Part shown: one piece after another, positions 1-9,031 of the stretch
How positions within the stretch are numbered: position 1 is the stretch's first letter
How the letters are laid out: each line of letters begins with the position of its first letter
Source of the DNA: Paenibacillus oryzisoli
Lineage (GTDB): Bacteria > Bacillota > Bacilli > Paenibacillales > NBRC-103111
Length of the DNA stretch: 64,000 bases
Assembly (NCBI RefSeq): GCF_001653565.1
Contig: NZ_LYPB01000073.1
Location: 44,794 to 108,793 of the forward strand
Direction: 5' to 3'
Notes under the pieces: generated by a model
What the model saw: only the letters and a program-made list of their open reading frames with translations
The model's database searches: none
What the model was told of the DNA's origin: nothing
Translations under genes and position numbers: made by a program

Positions 1-1266
1 AAGTGGCGCTATCGCGCTAATATCCGTCGTTACATGGTAGTACGCTGTCGCTTCGACAAAGTGATCCAGTGCGTATTGATGCATGCGGCGATAGAGCGTA
101 GGGTTCACTTTTGCTACAACACGTACTGCTTCAAGCCAATTTGTACCGGCTGTTTTGATATGGAACAAACCATTCGTGTATTGCCCAATCAATGGGAACA
201 CGCTGAATTTATCACTACCGGAGTGAATGCTTAGCTTATATTCAAAATGAACAGCAATCGCCGCATGACTAGCTAGCTCACGCTCAAATTGCGCGATATC
301 TCCGATGTAGTCGATCCCTTTTTGGAATTCGCCACAGAAACGTGGTGCCATGCTGAAAATCGTAACACCACGATCACGCAGTTCATTGGCTACCAAATAG
401 TGCGCCTCAGGGGACGTAGGTGTCGCTGTTTCATCAATGGAAATTTCGAAATCAACCGCACGATCCAACGTAACGATATACTTGCGGTAGATGGCTTCCA
501 TGAAATTGATTGCAGCATCATAGATCAGCACATCTTTCTTCAAAGCTTCCGCTGTATAAGCAAGGGTAGCTCCTGGTACATTCGGTGCTGTTTGCAGATA
601 GCGCTCTTCATAGCGGCTGCGCAAGCTTGCTGGCAGTTGCTCGTATTTCGCTGCGATTTCTGCTTCGCTCATAGATTCAATCGTGTTGTCGATATTCTCG
701 GAGCAATCTAGCGTCAACATGGTAAAACCAAGACGCAACGCGTACTCGATGTCCTCTTCTTTCTTCAAGTGGTCACCGTCAGCCCCGTACCCGTCTGTGT
801 AGCCTTCTTGCAGAACTGCGTATGCCGCTGCATCCAATACATCTTCATACGTGCGGCCAGTCAAGGCAAGCTCACGAATACTTTGTTGCGCCAAAACAGG
901 ACGAATATCTTTGCCGCGGAGCGTTTGGATATGACCAGGACTTGCGATCCCAAGACGATCACCTAAACCCATCGTCGCCACTTGTGTTCCGAATGCTTGT
1001 GGCGCTGTGTATGGCAAAAATTGATTGATAATCAAACGGTTTTCATGTGTGAGTGGAGCTACTTTCTCGCCATCTACGATCTCGCCTTGCAGTTGGTCGA
1101 ACAATTCGCCAGATCCCACGACGATGAGTCGTTTCCCCTCTGTTGTGCGAACCATGAGCAATGTTGTATCTCCCACTTGCGTTAAGGAAGACGTATAAAC
1201 TTTGATAACTTCGGATGAGAACTCGTTTACTTTTCCTGCGCGTACAGCCTCTATAAGTACGTTCAT
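1..1266 (-). CDS. uxaE: Tagaturonate epimerase (UxaE-like), C-terminus beyond window edge
   Basis: Reading frame of 422 codons open to the left edge, so the C-terminus is missing (the family is usually close to 500 residues). The protein resembles UxaE, which converts tagaturonate to fructuronate in hexuronate breakdown. Visible support is the motif IHSGSDKFSVFPLIG around residues 347-361 and the stretch DGYGADGDHLK. The ATG is preceded by AGGAGG (1275-1280) at good spacing. It is divergent from an AraC regulator and near a pectin lyase, which fits a role in galacturonate use. A LacI-type palindrome lies just upstream of the ribosome binding site. The family call rests on motif recall, not a search. 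Confidence 0.8.
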   Translation of the reverse strand, partial: MNVLIEAVRAGKVNEFSSEVIKVYTSSLTQVGDTTLLMVRTTEGKRLIVVGSGELFDQLQGEIVDGEKVAPLTHENRLIINQFLPYTAPQAFGTQVATMGLGDRLGIASPGHIQTLRGKDIRPVLAQQSIRELALTGRTYEDVLDAAAYAVLQEGYTDGYGADGDHLKKEEDIEYALRLGFTMLTLDCSENIDNTIESMSEAEIAAKYEQLPASLRSRYEERYLQTAPNVPGATLAYTAEALKKDVLIYDAAINFMEAIYRKYIVTLDRAVDFEISIDETATPTSPEAHYLVANELRDRGVTIFSMAPRFCGEFQKGIDYIGDIAQFERELASHAAIAVHFEYKLSIHSGSDKFSVFPLIGQYTNGLFHIKTAGTNWLEAVRVVAKVNPTLYRRMHQYALDHFVEATAYYHVTTDISAIAPL

Positions 1267-1286
1267 GTTCAATTTCCTCCTATTTG

Positions 1287-1300
1287 TGCAAGCGTTTGCT
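1287..1300. promoter_or_regulatory. LacI/CcpA-type operator-like palindrome in uxaE leader
   Basis: The sequence TGCAAGCGTTTGCT is a near-palindrome centred on CG, the shape bound by LacI/GalR-family repressors including CcpA. It deviates from the strict cre consensus at the outer positions. It sits about 20 bp upstream of the uxaE start, where a bound repressor would block transcription. Inference only. Confidence 0.45.
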
Positions 1301-1443
1301 AATTCATCGATACCTTCATTTTATCGCAAGTAAGGAGCGTTTTCTCTTCATCTATTCCTATTTTCCGCAAAAACTGTTCATATTTTTCACTGAAATTTAT
1401 GTTATACTCTAGATACCTCATTTCCAAACAAGGAGCAGCGCCT

Positions 1444-2286
1444 ATGTCACGTACCGTCACCTTCGGCAATGAAGAGGAAGGCCCTTTCTACATCCAGCAT
1501 ATTCATCGCTCTGGCCCTTTCGAGAGGACCCAGCACATGCATGATATGTATGAGCTCTATTATTTATACGAAGGTGAACGCATGTATTTCATTCGTGATC
1601 GTTCCTATCTCATTCTTCCAGGTGATTTGGTTCTCATCAATCGACGAGAGCTTCATGCCACTTCCGACTCCGATAAGCTCGGTCATGCGAGGGTCGTCAT
1701 TAATTTTAGTGACAGCTTATTGGAAAATACGAAAGAATCGGCACCCTTTTTATTGGATGCTTTCACGCATGATACTCCTGTACTGCGGCTCGATTTACCT
1801 ACTCGACGACTTGTTGAAGACATGCTAGGCAAGTTAATTCATGAAGCCAAAGAGCCTGCGATGGGGCAACATTTTGCCATAACACACTTTTTAATCGAGT
1901 TATTACTATTCACGGCACGTTTCGTTCGTATACATCCGGTTACTTCGCCCGAACACGTTTCTCCGCTCCACCGGAAAATATCCACCATCGTGCGATTCAT
2001 CAACGCCCATTTCGCTGAACCGATGCGGCTCGAGGAGCTTGCCGAGCGATTCGAAATCAGCTCGGCCTATCTAAGCCGGATGTTTAAGGAAATCACTGGA
2101 TTTTCGTTAGTTGAATATGTGAATCTCGTTCGCGTACAAGAAGCTCAGAGGCTGCTAGCTACAACAAGAATGAAGGTCATCGTGATCGCAGAGCAAGTCG
2201 GCTTCGGTTCCCTCGTGCAATTCGGACGCGTATTCCGTCAAATGACGAAAATGACACCGCTGCGCTATCGGCAATCCGTAAACTAA
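1444..2286 (+). CDS. AraC family transcriptional regulator
   Basis: 280 residues from the ATG with AAGGAG eight bases upstream; a start 45 bases earlier lacks a comparable site. The N-terminal half is a cupin-like sensing domain (HDMYELYYLYEG, then ILPGDLVLIN). The C-terminal ~100 residues carry the two AraC helix-turn-helix motifs, LEELAERFEISSAYLSRMFK and a second one around VIVIAEQVGFGSLVQFGRVF. Divergent from uxaE and convergent with the rhamnogalacturonan lyase, so it is a likely regulator of pectin or uronate genes, responding to a sugar ligand. A -10-like TATACT lies at 1403-1408. The ligand and targets are inferred from location. Confidence 0.88.
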   Translation: MSRTVTFGNEEEGPFYIQHIHRSGPFERTQHMHDMYELYYLYEGERMYFIRDRSYLILPGDLVLINRRELHATSDSDKLGHARVVINFSDSLLENTKESAPFLLDAFTHDTPVLRLDLPTRRLVEDMLGKLIHEAKEPAMGQHFAITHFLIELLLFTARFVRIHPVTSPEHVSPLHRKISTIVRFINAHFAEPMRLEELAERFEISSAYLSRMFKEITGFSLVEYVNLVRVQEAQRLLATTRMKVIVIAEQVGFGSLVQFGRVFRQMTKMTPLRYRQSVN

Positions 2287-2324
2287 AAAGGGACAACTGC
2301 CTATGAATAAGCAGTGTCCCTTTT
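2285..2324. terminator. Bidirectional terminator between araC-type gene and lyase
   Basis: Hairpin with arms AAAAGGGACA and TGTCCCTTTT plus an inner CTGC/GCAG pairing, T/A-rich on both sides. It lies between convergent genes and can serve both. Confidence 0.85.
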
Positions 2325-2327
2325 CTA

Positions 2328-5300
2328 CTATTGTTGTTTCTGGAATAAACGATAAATAATGACGGCTGATTGCGCGCGAGTTGCAACATTTTTCGGTTCA
2401 AATGCATGAGCCGCATCGCCTTGAATGATTCCACCCTGCTGCATAGCGTCTACCGCTGCAACCGCATATCTCGCAATACTGGCGTTATCAATAAACGTCT
2501 CTTGGGAAGCTGAACCCTTGAGATTTAATCGAAGCAGTTCTGCTGCGCGATAGGCCATCACAGCCATATCCTCTCTCGAAATCGGGTCATTGACACCGAA
2601 AGTTCCATCCGATTTGCCTTCCACAATACCTAGTTTCTCCGCAGCGGCAATTGAGCTGTAGTACCACTCGCCAACGCTAACATCACTTAGCTTGCTAGTC
2701 GCCTTGCTATCAGCAAGTTCGAAAGCTCCCATCAACATTTTCAAAAATTGTGCTCGGGTCACTTGATTGTCTGGCACAAATGTATGGTCTCCCATCCCAT
2801 CAATGACCCCTCGAGCCGCCAGCGATTCGATCCCTGCTTGTGCCCAACCAACATGGGAAATATCATCGAAACTAACTTGTACGTACGCAGCTGCATACTT
2901 GCTAAAGTGCGCTGGTTTAAATACTACTTTACCAGTCACTGCATTATAAAACCCATTCGTAACAGTTTGAATGACTCCATTATCATCTATATAATAGACG
3001 ACGATCTTCCCAGCATCTTGCCCTGGTTGCAGCGTATAGTCTAACGAAACGAGCACATGGCCATTGAAATCGTTTACCTTTAAGCCATCCACGGTTAAGT
3101 TGAAATCATAAACTGGACTGCCCTTCAACTGCTCTTGAACTTGTGTGGAAAGCGTCGATACATCAACTTTATTAACCGATAGCTCCACTTGCTGAGATGT
3201 ATCACTCACATGATCGTTGAACCACTGGGAATCCAGACTGATTGTACCCAATCCAGTTGCAATTTCTACTTTTTGAACCTTCGGGTCTGCCGATGAATGA
3301 AAGGATGCAGCAGGCAGCTTCACTTCGACAGCCTTTAAACCAGTTGCGGAACTAAGCTCGATTGTAACCGTTCCACCATTCGCCTCTTTCATAGCCTTAT
3401 TTAGGTCTGCAGCTTGAATATTTGCAACTGCGTTCCCGCTTGTATCCACATTCAATACTTGTTTAATCGATCCTGTCGGCGACTCAGGTGAAACTGGTGG
3501 AATCGAGCCCGTACTGGTTCCCGTCGGAGCAGGTGTATCGGTATTTCCTGTATCCGTACTAGTCTTAATTGTAATGACTACACTATCTATAGCCCCTGAA
3601 CCATCATTAGCTGTAGCGGTAATTTTTACTTTGCCTTCCGCAACAGCTGTTAATAACCCATCCACGCTAATTGTCGCTGCATTCGTTAATGAACCATCTT
3701 CTTGAGAAACGGACCATGTCACCGTATTATTTGTCACGGCTTCTGGTATAACACTTGCGCTAAATTTCAGCTGTTGTCCAACTCTTATCTCATTCGCAGG
3801 ACTGGCTATCATAACGGCTGAAGCAAGCACTTCTGTTGCCCGAATATTCGGCTTAGGCGGTGCATCCATACCATTACCGAGATAAAAGCTAGTATGCGGC
3901 GGCTGATTATAGCCTGTATTTTGCCAAGCGATGCCGAGTCTATAAACAGGATCGTGCATTAGCGTGTATATACGATGATCTGTTACCTCTGTAGTCGAAT
4001 AAATGCGTAGCGCCGTGCTATCTTCTGTCCTTGCAATCACCTCTTCGCGCCAATCGCCAAGGATATCAGCTTGTAATGCCGGGTTGCCTTTCGTGTCGTT
4101 ATTCGAGTAAGTGCCGTTGAACGTCGATATGTTTTCCAATTGATTGGTTTGATAGTTCCACTTATCAATCTTTGGAATACCGACTCGCAGCGGTTCATCT
4201 AACCAATTATGGTCTAATAGTTCTCTTCCTAAATCTCCGTCCCACCATATGGCAAAATTAGAGGAAGGAATGGAAGTTGATATTTTTTCACCTTTTGCAG
4301 AGAATAAAGAACCCGCTTTACTGTTCCACTCACCGCCAATGTTCCAGGCCTCTTCACCTTTGTATCTCGGGTCGATATCCGCCGTCAGACCGCGACCTAC
4401 ATCAAGTCCAAGCTGTGGCTGTCCCCAGAGAACTCGGCCTGTTTTGGCATCCTTCAGATCTGAGGAATATGCAGCCGTTGTTGTTTCTTGAACAGCGAAT
4501 AACTCTAGTCCCAGCCTATCCGGATCTAGGTCGCCTAAGTGCATCGCATCCCCATGTCCTAATAGTGAATTCCATAACGGTGTGCCATCATCATTAATAG
4601 CTGCTGCACCTGTTACGATTTCATCCTTGCCATCCCCATCGATGTCAGCAATACTCAGTTGATGATTGCCTTGTCCTGCATAGCTGGCACTCCCAGAATC
4701 TTTCGTATCAAAGGTCCATAGTTTGGTAAGTTGTCCATCTCTCCAGTTATACGCAACAAATACCATTCTTGTATAATAGCCACGCTGCATAACTATACTC
4801 GGTCTTTCTCCATCGAGATAAGCAATGGCTGCTCCAAAGCGGTCAACCCGATTACCGTAGGTGTCGCCCCAATCGCCAACATTCCCTCTCTCAGGCTCAT
4901 AGGCATCGGTTGCGAGCATTTTACCTGTTGCGCCTTCAAATACGGTGTGGAATTCTGGGCCAGTCAAAATGTAGCCGCTTGCATTTCGATGATCTGCCGT
5001 TGCATCACCAATGACATTGCCTTGGCCGTCAATTGTTCCATCAGCTGTTCGGAAGGTAACCTCAGCTTTGCCGTCGCCATCCAAATCGTACACCATGACA
5101 TCCAAATAGTGAGCCCCTGCACGGATGTTCTTGCCCAAATCAATTCGCCACTTGAACGTTCCATCCAGTTCATATGCGTCCACATACGTATTTCCTGTAT
5201 AACCAGAAATGGAATTATCTTTGGAATTTGTAGGATCCCATTTCAATACGATTTCATACTGTCCGTCTCCGTCGAGGTCACCTACTGTGGCATCATTAGC

Positions 5301-6392
5301 ACGATAAGAATATGCCTCGCCAAGCGGTGTCGTACCGTCAGCCGGTTTACGGATGGGCACGGTCAAATAGTTCATATCCCATACATGAACTGTTTCAGAC
5401 CGATTCTGCTCATTGCCATTCAACACGGGAATAACATAATATGTCGAATCGCTTTTACCTAGCGCATCTTCATAGTTCGTGCTTCCTGTAATGGGTTCTT
5501 GATTAATTTTCACGCCATTGCGATACAGATTAAACGAAATACTTTCTGGATCTGTGCCTAGCATACGCCATCCAACATATACGCTGTTGCCATCTTTCAT
5601 AGCGACCAATCCACGGTTAAGTCCTTCCATTTGCCTTGCAGGAAGTGCTTTGGGCGTTGCGGATACCGTCACACCAGAGGATTCAATTGGTGCTTCATTG
5701 TCATAATGATATACACCTTTCACCATGTAGGTATATGCAGTGCCATTCGAAAGCCCAGTCAGAGTTGAGATATACTTGCCTTTGGCTACCGTATCCACAA
5801 GTGTCAGGGATTGATCCTCATTTACTTGATAGATATTGGCTTTCTCGTAGGAAGTATCCATCGTTTCTTCCCATCCGATTTGCACCTTGGCATCATGTGC
5901 TTCCGTATTGACATAGTCCAAATTCGGTGCCTTATTCAATTTATTAACGTTCACGGTATATGTCTTGGCAATATCGGTGTATACATTTGACGTGACCGTT
6001 ATTCCAATACTTGTTGAAGCTCCTGTAAGGGTAACTGGTACTGATGATGCCCCACTTGCCACTTCCGTTCCTCCAACGCGTACAGTTGAACCGCTCGCAT
6101 TGCTAGCTGTCGGGTTCACCGTGAGCGTATTAACGGAGTAAGGAACGTCTACCGAGTAGCTGTCGACTTTCGGATCGAAATTAGGCACTAATGGCGGGTT
6201 AAGACTACCGCTGCTTAGCTGAAGACTGCTTAGATTCAAGTCCAACGACGTTACACGTACATTCGCAAGATTAAGTTTTCCTCCACTACGAGTCATGGAG
6301 AATCCAAAGCTACTTATTTTTGATACATTCGTATTATTAAAAGTTTCCGACCAATTCACACTTGTACCATCGTTTAGATCGAGAATACGCAC
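2328..6392 (-). CDS. Rhamnogalacturonan lyase (PL11-type) with SLH anchor, main part downstream of frameshift
   Basis: 1354 residues in this frame, lacking a signal peptide because the N-terminus lies in another frame (6374-6937). Order: end of a lectin-like domain (1-50), cadherin-like beta-sandwich (about 55-150), fibronectin III (about 153-247), and the PL11 rhamnogalacturonan lyase beta-propeller (about 249-855), with repeated calcium-type DLDGDGQYE, DLDGDGKAE and DIDGDGKDE loops. A bacterial Ig-like domain (about 860-950), a Thr/Pro/Ser linker, a beta-rich domain and three SLH repeats (1175-1354) follow. It should cleave the rhamnogalacturonan I backbone by beta-elimination while attached to the cell wall. 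The GTG at 6392 has no ribosome binding site, so this is not a natural start. Confidence 0.85.
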   Translation of the reverse strand: MRILDLNDGTSVNWSETFNNTNVSKISSFGFSMTRSGGKLNLANVRVTSLDLNLSSLQLSSGSLNPPLVPNFDPKVDSYSVDVPYSVNTLTVNPTASNASGSTVRVGGTEVASGASSVPVTLTGASTSIGITVTSNVYTDIAKTYTVNVNKLNKAPNLDYVNTEAHDAKVQIGWEETMDTSYEKANIYQVNEDQSLTLVDTVAKGKYISTLTGLSNGTAYTYMVKGVYHYDNEAPIESSGVTVSATPKALPARQMEGLNRGLVAMKDGNSVYVGWRMLGTDPESISFNLYRNGVKINQEPITGSTNYEDALGKSDSTYYVIPVLNGNEQNRSETVHVWDMNYLTVPIRKPADGTTPLGEAYSYRANDATVGDLDGDGQYEIVLKWDPTNSKDNSISGYTGNTYVDAYELDGTFKWRIDLGKNIRAGAHYLDVMVYDLDGDGKAEVTFRTADGTIDGQGNVIGDATADHRNASGYILTGPEFHTVFEGATGKMLATDAYEPERGNVGDWGDTYGNRVDRFGAAIAYLDGERPSIVMQRGYYTRMVFVAYNWRDGQLTKLWTFDTKDSGSASYAGQGNHQLSIADIDGDGKDEIVTGAAAINDDGTPLWNSLLGHGDAMHLGDLDPDRLGLELFAVQETTTAAYSSDLKDAKTGRVLWGQPQLGLDVGRGLTADIDPRYKGEEAWNIGGEWNSKAGSLFSAKGEKISTSIPSSNFAIWWDGDLGRELLDHNWLDEPLRVGIPKIDKWNYQTNQLENISTFNGTYSNNDTKGNPALQADILGDWREEVIARTEDSTALRIYSTTEVTDHRIYTLMHDPVYRLGIAWQNTGYNQPPHTSFYLGNGMDAPPKPNIRATEVLASAVMIASPANEIRVGQQLKFSASVIPEAVTNNTVTWSVSQEDGSLTNAATISVDGLLTAVAEGKVKITATANDGSGAIDSVVITIKTSTDTGNTDTPAPTGTSTGSIPPVSPESPTGSIKQVLNVDTSGNAVANIQAADLNKAMKEANGGTVTIELSSATGLKAVEVKLPAASFHSSADPKVQKVEIATGLGTISLDSQWFNDHVSDTSQQVELSVNKVDVSTLSTQVQEQLKGSPVYDFNLTVDGLKVNDFNGHVLVSLDYTLQPGQDAGKIVVYYIDDNGVIQTVTNGFYNAVTGKVVFKPAHFSKYAAAYVQVSFDDISHVGWAQAGIESLAARGVIDGMGDHTFVPDNQVTRAQFLKMLMGAFELADSKATSKLSDVSVGEWYYSSIAAAEKLGIVEGKSDGTFGVNDPISREDMAVMAYRAAELLRLNLKGSASQETFIDNASIARYAVAAVDAMQQGGIIQGDAAHAFEPKNVATRAQSAVIIYRLFQKQQ

Positions 6393-6937
6393 TTATTGGT
6401 TCTTTGCGGAATATTAAAGATCATTTGAAAGCGATACCAATGCGACGTATTAGAAGTGATTTGACTTGTGCCGTTATAGCGTTTGATTATACCTGCATCA
6501 AGCTGATATCGAAGTGCTGCAGAAGTCGTTGCATTGATTTTACCATCCATCAGGAACAACGTTGCACCCTTATTTGAAGGTAAGTTAACATCAAACTCGA
6601 AAATCATACCTGCATTCTGTGCGGTAAACCGCTGTCCTACATAGGAGGAGGCATCTACACCATGGCTAATGGAAGCATAGGTTGCCCCAGACACTGTCTG
6701 TTGCTTCACAATCGCAATCTCAGGAGCAGTTCCCTCTTTGGTCCATGTATTGCCGCTTCCAATTGTGAATGAGCCTGGTGGATAGCTACTAAAGTCGTCG
6801 GATACAAGAGCGGCATCTGCAGCAGAAACAGAAGCAGGAACTACCATCATGGAGATGAGCAGCGTCACCACAATTGAACAAGATAATAACTTCGACAATA
6901 ACCGTTGACCACTTCTTAGCTTGTTAGTGATTAGCAT
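6374..6937 (-). CDS. N-terminal fragment of the frameshifted rhamnogalacturonan lyase
   Basis: 187 residues with AGGAGG upstream of the ATG. It begins with a positively charged stretch and a hydrophobic signal peptide ending near ASVSAADA (about residues 32-40), then a concanavalin/LamG-like domain opening with DDFSSYPPGSF. It runs out of frame after IPQRTNK, then four aberrant codons and a stop. The sequence in the next frame (VRILDLNDGT) continues the domain directly, so this and 2328-6392 are one gene of about 1,535 residues interrupted by loss of one base near 6390. A -10-like TATAAT lies at 6991-6996. Either the strain has lost secretion of this lyase or the base is a sequencing error. 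Confidence 0.8.
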   Translation of the reverse strand: MLITNKLRSGQRLLSKLLSCSIVVTLLISMMVVPASVSAADAALVSDDFSSYPPGSFTIGSGNTWTKEGTAPEIAIVKQQTVSGATYASISHGVDASSYVGQRFTAQNAGMIFEFDVNLPSNKGATLFLMDGKINATTSAALRYQLDAGIIKRYNGTSQITSNTSHWYRFQMIFNIPQRTNKCVFSI

Positions 6938-7085
6938 TATAGCCTCCTAATAACGTTCTATTCCTCATGTATTTACACGGGATGAAATCAATTATAGAAG
7001 TTCTCTCCGAAAACAGAATTGAAATAACAGACTTTAACGTTTAATTTTCAGAGGGTATTTTTGTAATTAGAGTAAAAATTAAACA

Positions 7086-7105
7086 GGGGACCGATTAAGG
7101 CCCCC
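7086..7105 (-). terminator. Putative terminator after sugar-binding lipoprotein
   Basis: On the minus strand GGGGGCC-TTAATC-GGTCCCC (one mismatch), followed by a T-rich run, just after the stop of the substrate-binding protein gene. Confidence 0.55.
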
Positions 7106-7119
7106 ACTAGTACGTATTA

Positions 7120-8463
7120 TTACTTTTTATTTTTATCCAAAATAGCTGTTGCATCTTTACGGAAAGCGACTGCTGCCTCTTGCACAGTTATTTTTTTGTA
7201 CAAAATTTTCTCGCCGGTATCTTTCAGCAGCTTCTCAATTTCAATCGAGCCCACTGGATTCGGAGGATCCATCGGTGAACTATTTTTCTCAGCCCATGCA
7301 ACATAGTCGAATACTTTGATCTCATTCGGACTCAAAAGTGGCTTCAAAGCTTCTTTCACTTTGGAAGCAACAGGCACTCCACGCTCGCCTTTAATAATTT
7401 TATTGGCTTCGATATCATTAATCCAGAAATCAATAAATTTAGCAGCCTCTTCTTGTACTTTGGAACTGTTTGCTATGGACCAATACATACTTGGTTTCAA
7501 GAACAACCCTTTGTTCGCGTCTGGACCTGGCATCGGCTGCAGAACAAGATCACGTTTAGCTGCATTCGCTAGACCAATGTATTGATTAGACCAACCGTTA
7601 GAGGAAATCGCATTTCCCAAAGTCATTTCATCATCTTCTGGTGTGCCTTTCTTTTGGGCAGCTTTATCAAGTGGCAGCAAGACGCCAGCATCGTACCACT
7701 TTTGAATTCGATTAAAATAATCGATAAACATCTTATCGTCGGTATAACCTAACGCAGTACCTTCTGCGTTATACATCTTTTGACCAAGGGTACGCAGATA
7801 GTAAGGGAAGAACACATCATCCCGGAAACCGCCCATGATTTTACCGGCTGCCTTGGCTTTCGTAGCTAATGCATCCATATCCGTCCACGTCCAGTTATTC
7901 GTAGGTGTGTCGATACCTGCTTTTTTCAACATATCCCAGTCCATCATGCTCGTTAACGCATTAACCCCTAAGTTCATAGCGACGAGCTTCCCACCCACTT
8001 GACCACCTGATAAGGCGTTCGGGCTTACATCATCCACATTAAGAACTTTATTTTTCGTAAAAGTCGTTAAATCCGCTAATTGGTTTCTCCCACCATATTG
8101 TGTCAAATAAGAGATGTCCATCTGTATAATATCTGGCAGTTGATTCGCAGCTGCTTGAGGCGCAAGCTTTTTCCAATAATCATCGAAAGCCGCATATTCA
8201 GCTTCAATCTTCACATTCGGATGTGCTTTCTCGTACATTTCGATTACTTTCAGCGTATAATCGTGGCGCGCTTGACCACCCCACCAAGCCATGCGAAGCT
8301 TTACTGGTTCCTTACTTGCACTTACTGTTGCACTAGGAGTCGTTGTTGTTGTAGTGGGCGCAGTTGTAGCTCCTCCACTTGAGTTGCTAGAAGTACCCGA
8401 AGAACAAGCGGTTGCTGTGAAAATCATGGATAATGACATTAATGAAACTACTGCCTTTTTCAT
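7120..8463 (-). CDS. Extracellular sugar-binding lipoprotein of an ABC importer (family 1)
   Basis: 447 residues. The signal peptide has a lipobox ending at Cys20 (FTATACSSG), then a Thr/Ser-rich spacer, then a family 1 solute-binding fold (KLRMAWWGGQARHDYTLKVI; AAANQLPDIIQMD). It should bind a mono- or oligosaccharide outside the membrane and hand it to MsmF/MsmG-type permeases. No permease or ATPase gene is adjacent, so it is an orphan binding protein that probably shares a transporter encoded elsewhere. AGGGGAG precedes the ATG, and a cre-like site lies about 35 bases upstream. Its place beside the lyase suggests a pectin-derived ligand; this is inference. Confidence 0.9.
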   Translation of the reverse strand: MKKAVVSLMSLSMIFTATACSSGTSSNSSGGATTAPTTTTTTPSATVSASKEPVKLRMAWWGGQARHDYTLKVIEMYEKAHPNVKIEAEYAAFDDYWKKLAPQAAANQLPDIIQMDISYLTQYGGRNQLADLTTFTKNKVLNVDDVSPNALSGGQVGGKLVAMNLGVNALTSMMDWDMLKKAGIDTPTNNWTWTDMDALATKAKAAGKIMGGFRDDVFFPYYLRTLGQKMYNAEGTALGYTDDKMFIDYFNRIQKWYDAGVLLPLDKAAQKKGTPEDDEMTLGNAISSNGWSNQYIGLANAAKRDLVLQPMPGPDANKGLFLKPSMYWSIANSSKVQEEAAKFIDFWINDIEANKIIKGERGVPVASKVKEALKPLLSPNEIKVFDYVAWAEKNSSPMDPPNPVGSIEIEKLLKDTGEKILYKKITVQEAAVAFRKDATAILDKNKK

Positions 8464-8498
8464 GGTTTTTCTCCCCTTTGTACGTACTTGTCAGAAAC

Positions 8499-8512
8499 CG
8501 TAATCGCTTACA
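8499..8512. promoter_or_regulatory. cre-like catabolite repression site
   Basis: On the minus strand TGTAAGCGATTACG matches the CcpA consensus TGWNANCGNTNWCA at all but the last position. It is positioned to control the sugar-binding lipoprotein gene. Confidence 0.6.
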
Positions 8513-8992
8513 TTTCTATTATCTGCTAAAAATTAACATTACGTAATTGAAAAAACCGTCATCTTTGTTCAAATTTCCGATTCTGCTAGGTGTAACTTAG
8601 TAACCATGCCTAATGTCGTTCTCCTTCTACAGCTACTTCAACTTCAACTTCAACTTCAACTTCAACTTCAACTTCAACTTCAACTAAATCTACTTCCACT
8701 CACACCTCTGCTACCGCAACTTAACATTTCCCCGCCTCCCCAAACAAATTAAATAGATTTTATGTTGTTATTTGGGCTGATTCACGCTATTTGAGAGCAA
8801 TAGATGGATTTCATACAGTTAAATTCTGCTAATATGCACCAATCTAATTATTCTTCTCAGATTAGCTGTACATTTTCCATCTATTCGCAATATTTCAAGT
8901 TAATTTCCAATATTAGCTGTACTTTTTACATTTATTTATAAATCCAGCTACTCAACTGATCAAACTTCTACTCCTTATGCGGTATAGAAAAA
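8513..8992. other. AT-rich intergenic stretch
   Basis: No convincing gene. It holds a hexamer microsatellite (8635-8682) and two copies of an AGCTGTAC-T-rich sequence near 8865 and 8915. A possible 48-codon frame through the microsatellite has no ribosome binding site. Confidence 0.6.
8635..8682 (+). repeat. Hexanucleotide tandem repeat (ACTTCA)8
   Basis: Eight uninterrupted copies of ACTTCA, non-coding as far as I can tell. Likely variable in copy number between strains. Confidence 0.95.
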
Positions 8993-9018
8993 GACAGCAC
9001 CCCATTACAGGCACTGTC
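8993..9018 (-). terminator. Terminator of the exonuclease gene
   Basis: On the minus strand GACAGTGCC pairs with GGTGCTGTC (two wobble pairs), followed by TTTTTCTAT. Confidence 0.75.
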
Positions 9019-9031
9019 CCGATTACCTATC

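Noticed and set aside
6374..6400. Programmed ribosomal frameshift in the lyase gene
   Set aside because: No slippery heptamer or downstream stimulatory hairpin seen near the junction.
8635..8682. Hexamer repeat as a CRISPR or phase-variable coding repeat
   Set aside because: No spacers between units and no supported gene over it.
8606..8752. A 48-codon frame containing Leu-Gln repeats through the hexamer microsatellite
   Set aside because: No ribosome binding site; the composition follows directly from the repeat.
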